DNA of 27,030 nucleotides from CAWGCA01 sp963820955 (GTDB lineage Bacteria; Pseudomonadota; Gammaproteobacteria; Chromatiales; Chromatiaceae). Made by a program: the position numbers and the translations under genes. Every line of letters starts with the position of its first letter. Within the stretch, counting starts at the first letter, position 1. The stretch lies in NCBI GenBank assembly GCA_963820955.1, contig CAWGCA010000025.1, forward strand, positions 1 to 27,030, given 5' to 3'. This document shows positions 25,937 through 27,030 of this stretch, in pieces. The notes below the pieces were generated by a model that was given only the letters and a program-made list of their open reading frames with translations, was not told the DNA's origin and ran no database searches.

Positions 25937-26107
25937 CGAACACTCCAAATTTATCAGCTGAAAAACAGTGCGCGCCCGCATTCAGACAGGCGCATGAACT
26001 TACATCATGTGGATAGTAAAGCATTATTCGAGTCATAGCGTTGTTGGATTCTAACAGTCTGCAGGACTGAGGGGAATGAATGAAGTCCTAACATCGACAT
26101 GATCCGC

Positions 26108-27030
26108 TCAGACAAAGCAGTCCTCAAGCTCAGGCTCTTCCTTCAGTAGACGTCTGAACTCCCGTTCCGGCATGTCTATCTCCATTTCCCATCCACCATC
26201 ATCGGTGCCTAAATCCTTCAGCACTTCACCTCTGCGGTACAGCAGCGCATGCCAGCGGCCATTTGCCGCACTCAGGCGCAGCCGCTGACGCACATGCGCA
26301 CGTCTGAAAAAACTCTTCCAGGGCCAGGTGCAATAAGTCGATGCCAGCTCCGCTGCGCGCTGAGAGCCATACTCTGACCGGTTGACCCGCTTCATTGCGG
26401 TCGATGCGTGGCTCCACGTCTTCCAGCAGGTCGATTTTGTTGTAGATCTCGATCTGATGGACCTCAGCAGCGCCAATCTGTTGCAATACATCATTCACTT
26501 CAGTGATACACATGGCGCGCTGATGGCTTGCCGCGTCCACCACATGCAACAGTAGTGAAGCCTGAACGGTTTCCTGCAGCGTGGATTTAAAGGCGGCGAC
26601 CAGATCATGGGGCAGGTTACTGATGAAACCCACCGTATCCGCAATTACCACGGCGCCCTCGCCCTTCAACTCCAGGCGTCGCAGCGTTGGATCGAGGGTA
26701 GCGAAAAGCTGGTCTGCGGCATATACGCCCGACCCGACCAGGGTATTGAACAGGGTTGACTTGCCGGCGTTGGTATAACCAACCAGCGAAACTGTAGGGA
26801 TATCTGCCCGTTCGCGACCGCGCCGCCCCTGCTCGCGCTGCGACTCGACCCGCGCCAGCCTTTTTTTGATCTGGTCGATGCGCTGATTCAAAAGTCGCCG
26901 GTCTGTCTCCAGCTGGGTTTCTCCCGGCCCACGCAAACCGATACCGCCTTTTTGCCGTTCCAGATGGGTCCAACCTCGCACCAGACGGGTGGAAAGATGG
27001 CGCAGCTGGGCCAGCTCCACCTGCAGCTTA
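26108..27030 (-). CDS. hflX: GTPase HflX, 5' end beyond the window, one frameshift
   Basis: HflX is a ribosome-binding GTPase that splits stalled ribosomes after heat stress. The visible part starts in the N-terminal domain and has the HflX signature GGIGLRGPGETQLETDRR and a basic coiled coil. The GTPase motifs are G1 LVGYTNAGKSTLFNTL, G3 DTVGFISNLP and G4 NKIDLLED. A homopolymer of six T (minus strand, 26312-26307) breaks the frame where five would give ALEEFFRRAHVRQRLRL. The C-terminal part then runs in the second frame to DLGTDDGGWEMEIDMPERE and a stop at 26108. The gene continues past 27030. It lies upstream of hflK with a ~170-base gap, the usual order. Confidence 0.93.

Noticed and set aside
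1..27030. CRISPR array, phage defence system or tRNA genes
   Set aside because: I looked for regularly spaced direct repeats, cas or restriction-type domains and cloverleaf folds, and found none.

Overview
The window is chromosomal DNA from a gammaproteobacterium of moderate GC (roughly 50-55 % by eye). The evidence is the minus-strand order hflX - hflK - hflC - yjeT(DUF2065) - hisZ - purA on the right, a cmoA-cmoB pair, a PabB carrying the PIKGT signature, a YheT-type hydrolase and an HflX GTPase, all of gammaproteobacterial type. I cannot fix the genus. A Chromatiales-like or sulfur-oxidiser-related lineage is a guess.

Layout. (1) 1-870: a small DUF6116-like membrane protein, a 19-codon upstream ORF and an LEA14-like lipoprotein. 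(2) 1130-2441: a decayed TetR regulator plus RND membrane-fusion-protein remnant, with two well-preserved palindromic operators. (3) 2746-7248: an intact GH17+GT2 beta-glucan synthase (NdvB type), convergent with a frameshifted LTA-synthase/phosphoglycerol-transferase-like gene. This pair plausibly makes and decorates a periplasmic glucan. (4) 7249-10445: accessory DNA, with a 19-bp perfect inverted repeat, a dead IS91-family transposase interrupted by three hairpin-bearing micro-insertions, and about 780 bp without genes. (5) 10446-13408: yheT, cmoB and cmoA on the minus strand. (6) 13453-13722: a 270-bp MITE-like element with 33-bp terminal inverted repeats. (7) 13762-18621: a small Cys-rich hypothetical, an MFS transporter, and a FixJ-like regulator with its heavily frameshifted multi-PAS sensor kinase. 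(8) 18748-21025: an orphan minus-strand terminator, an RDD membrane protein and a convergent pabB. (9) 21042-27030: purA, hisZ, yjeT, hflC, hflK and hflX, which is cut by the right edge.

In the last block, HflK/HflC is the membrane complex that modulates FtsH and HflX is a ribosome-associated GTPase. HisZ is the regulatory subunit of ATP phosphoribosyltransferase, and PurA makes adenylosuccinate. CmoA and CmoB act in sequence to modify tRNA wobble uridine.

The overriding oddity is the number of single-base frameshifts, including in housekeeping genes (hflX, hflC, hisZ, pabB). Coding sense resumes cleanly in the next frame, which suggests sequencing or assembly indels, very recent decay, or both. 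The TetR/RND and IS91 regions also show stops, truncation or insertions, so they look genuinely degraded. For frameshifted genes the coordinates given are the frame-corrected span.
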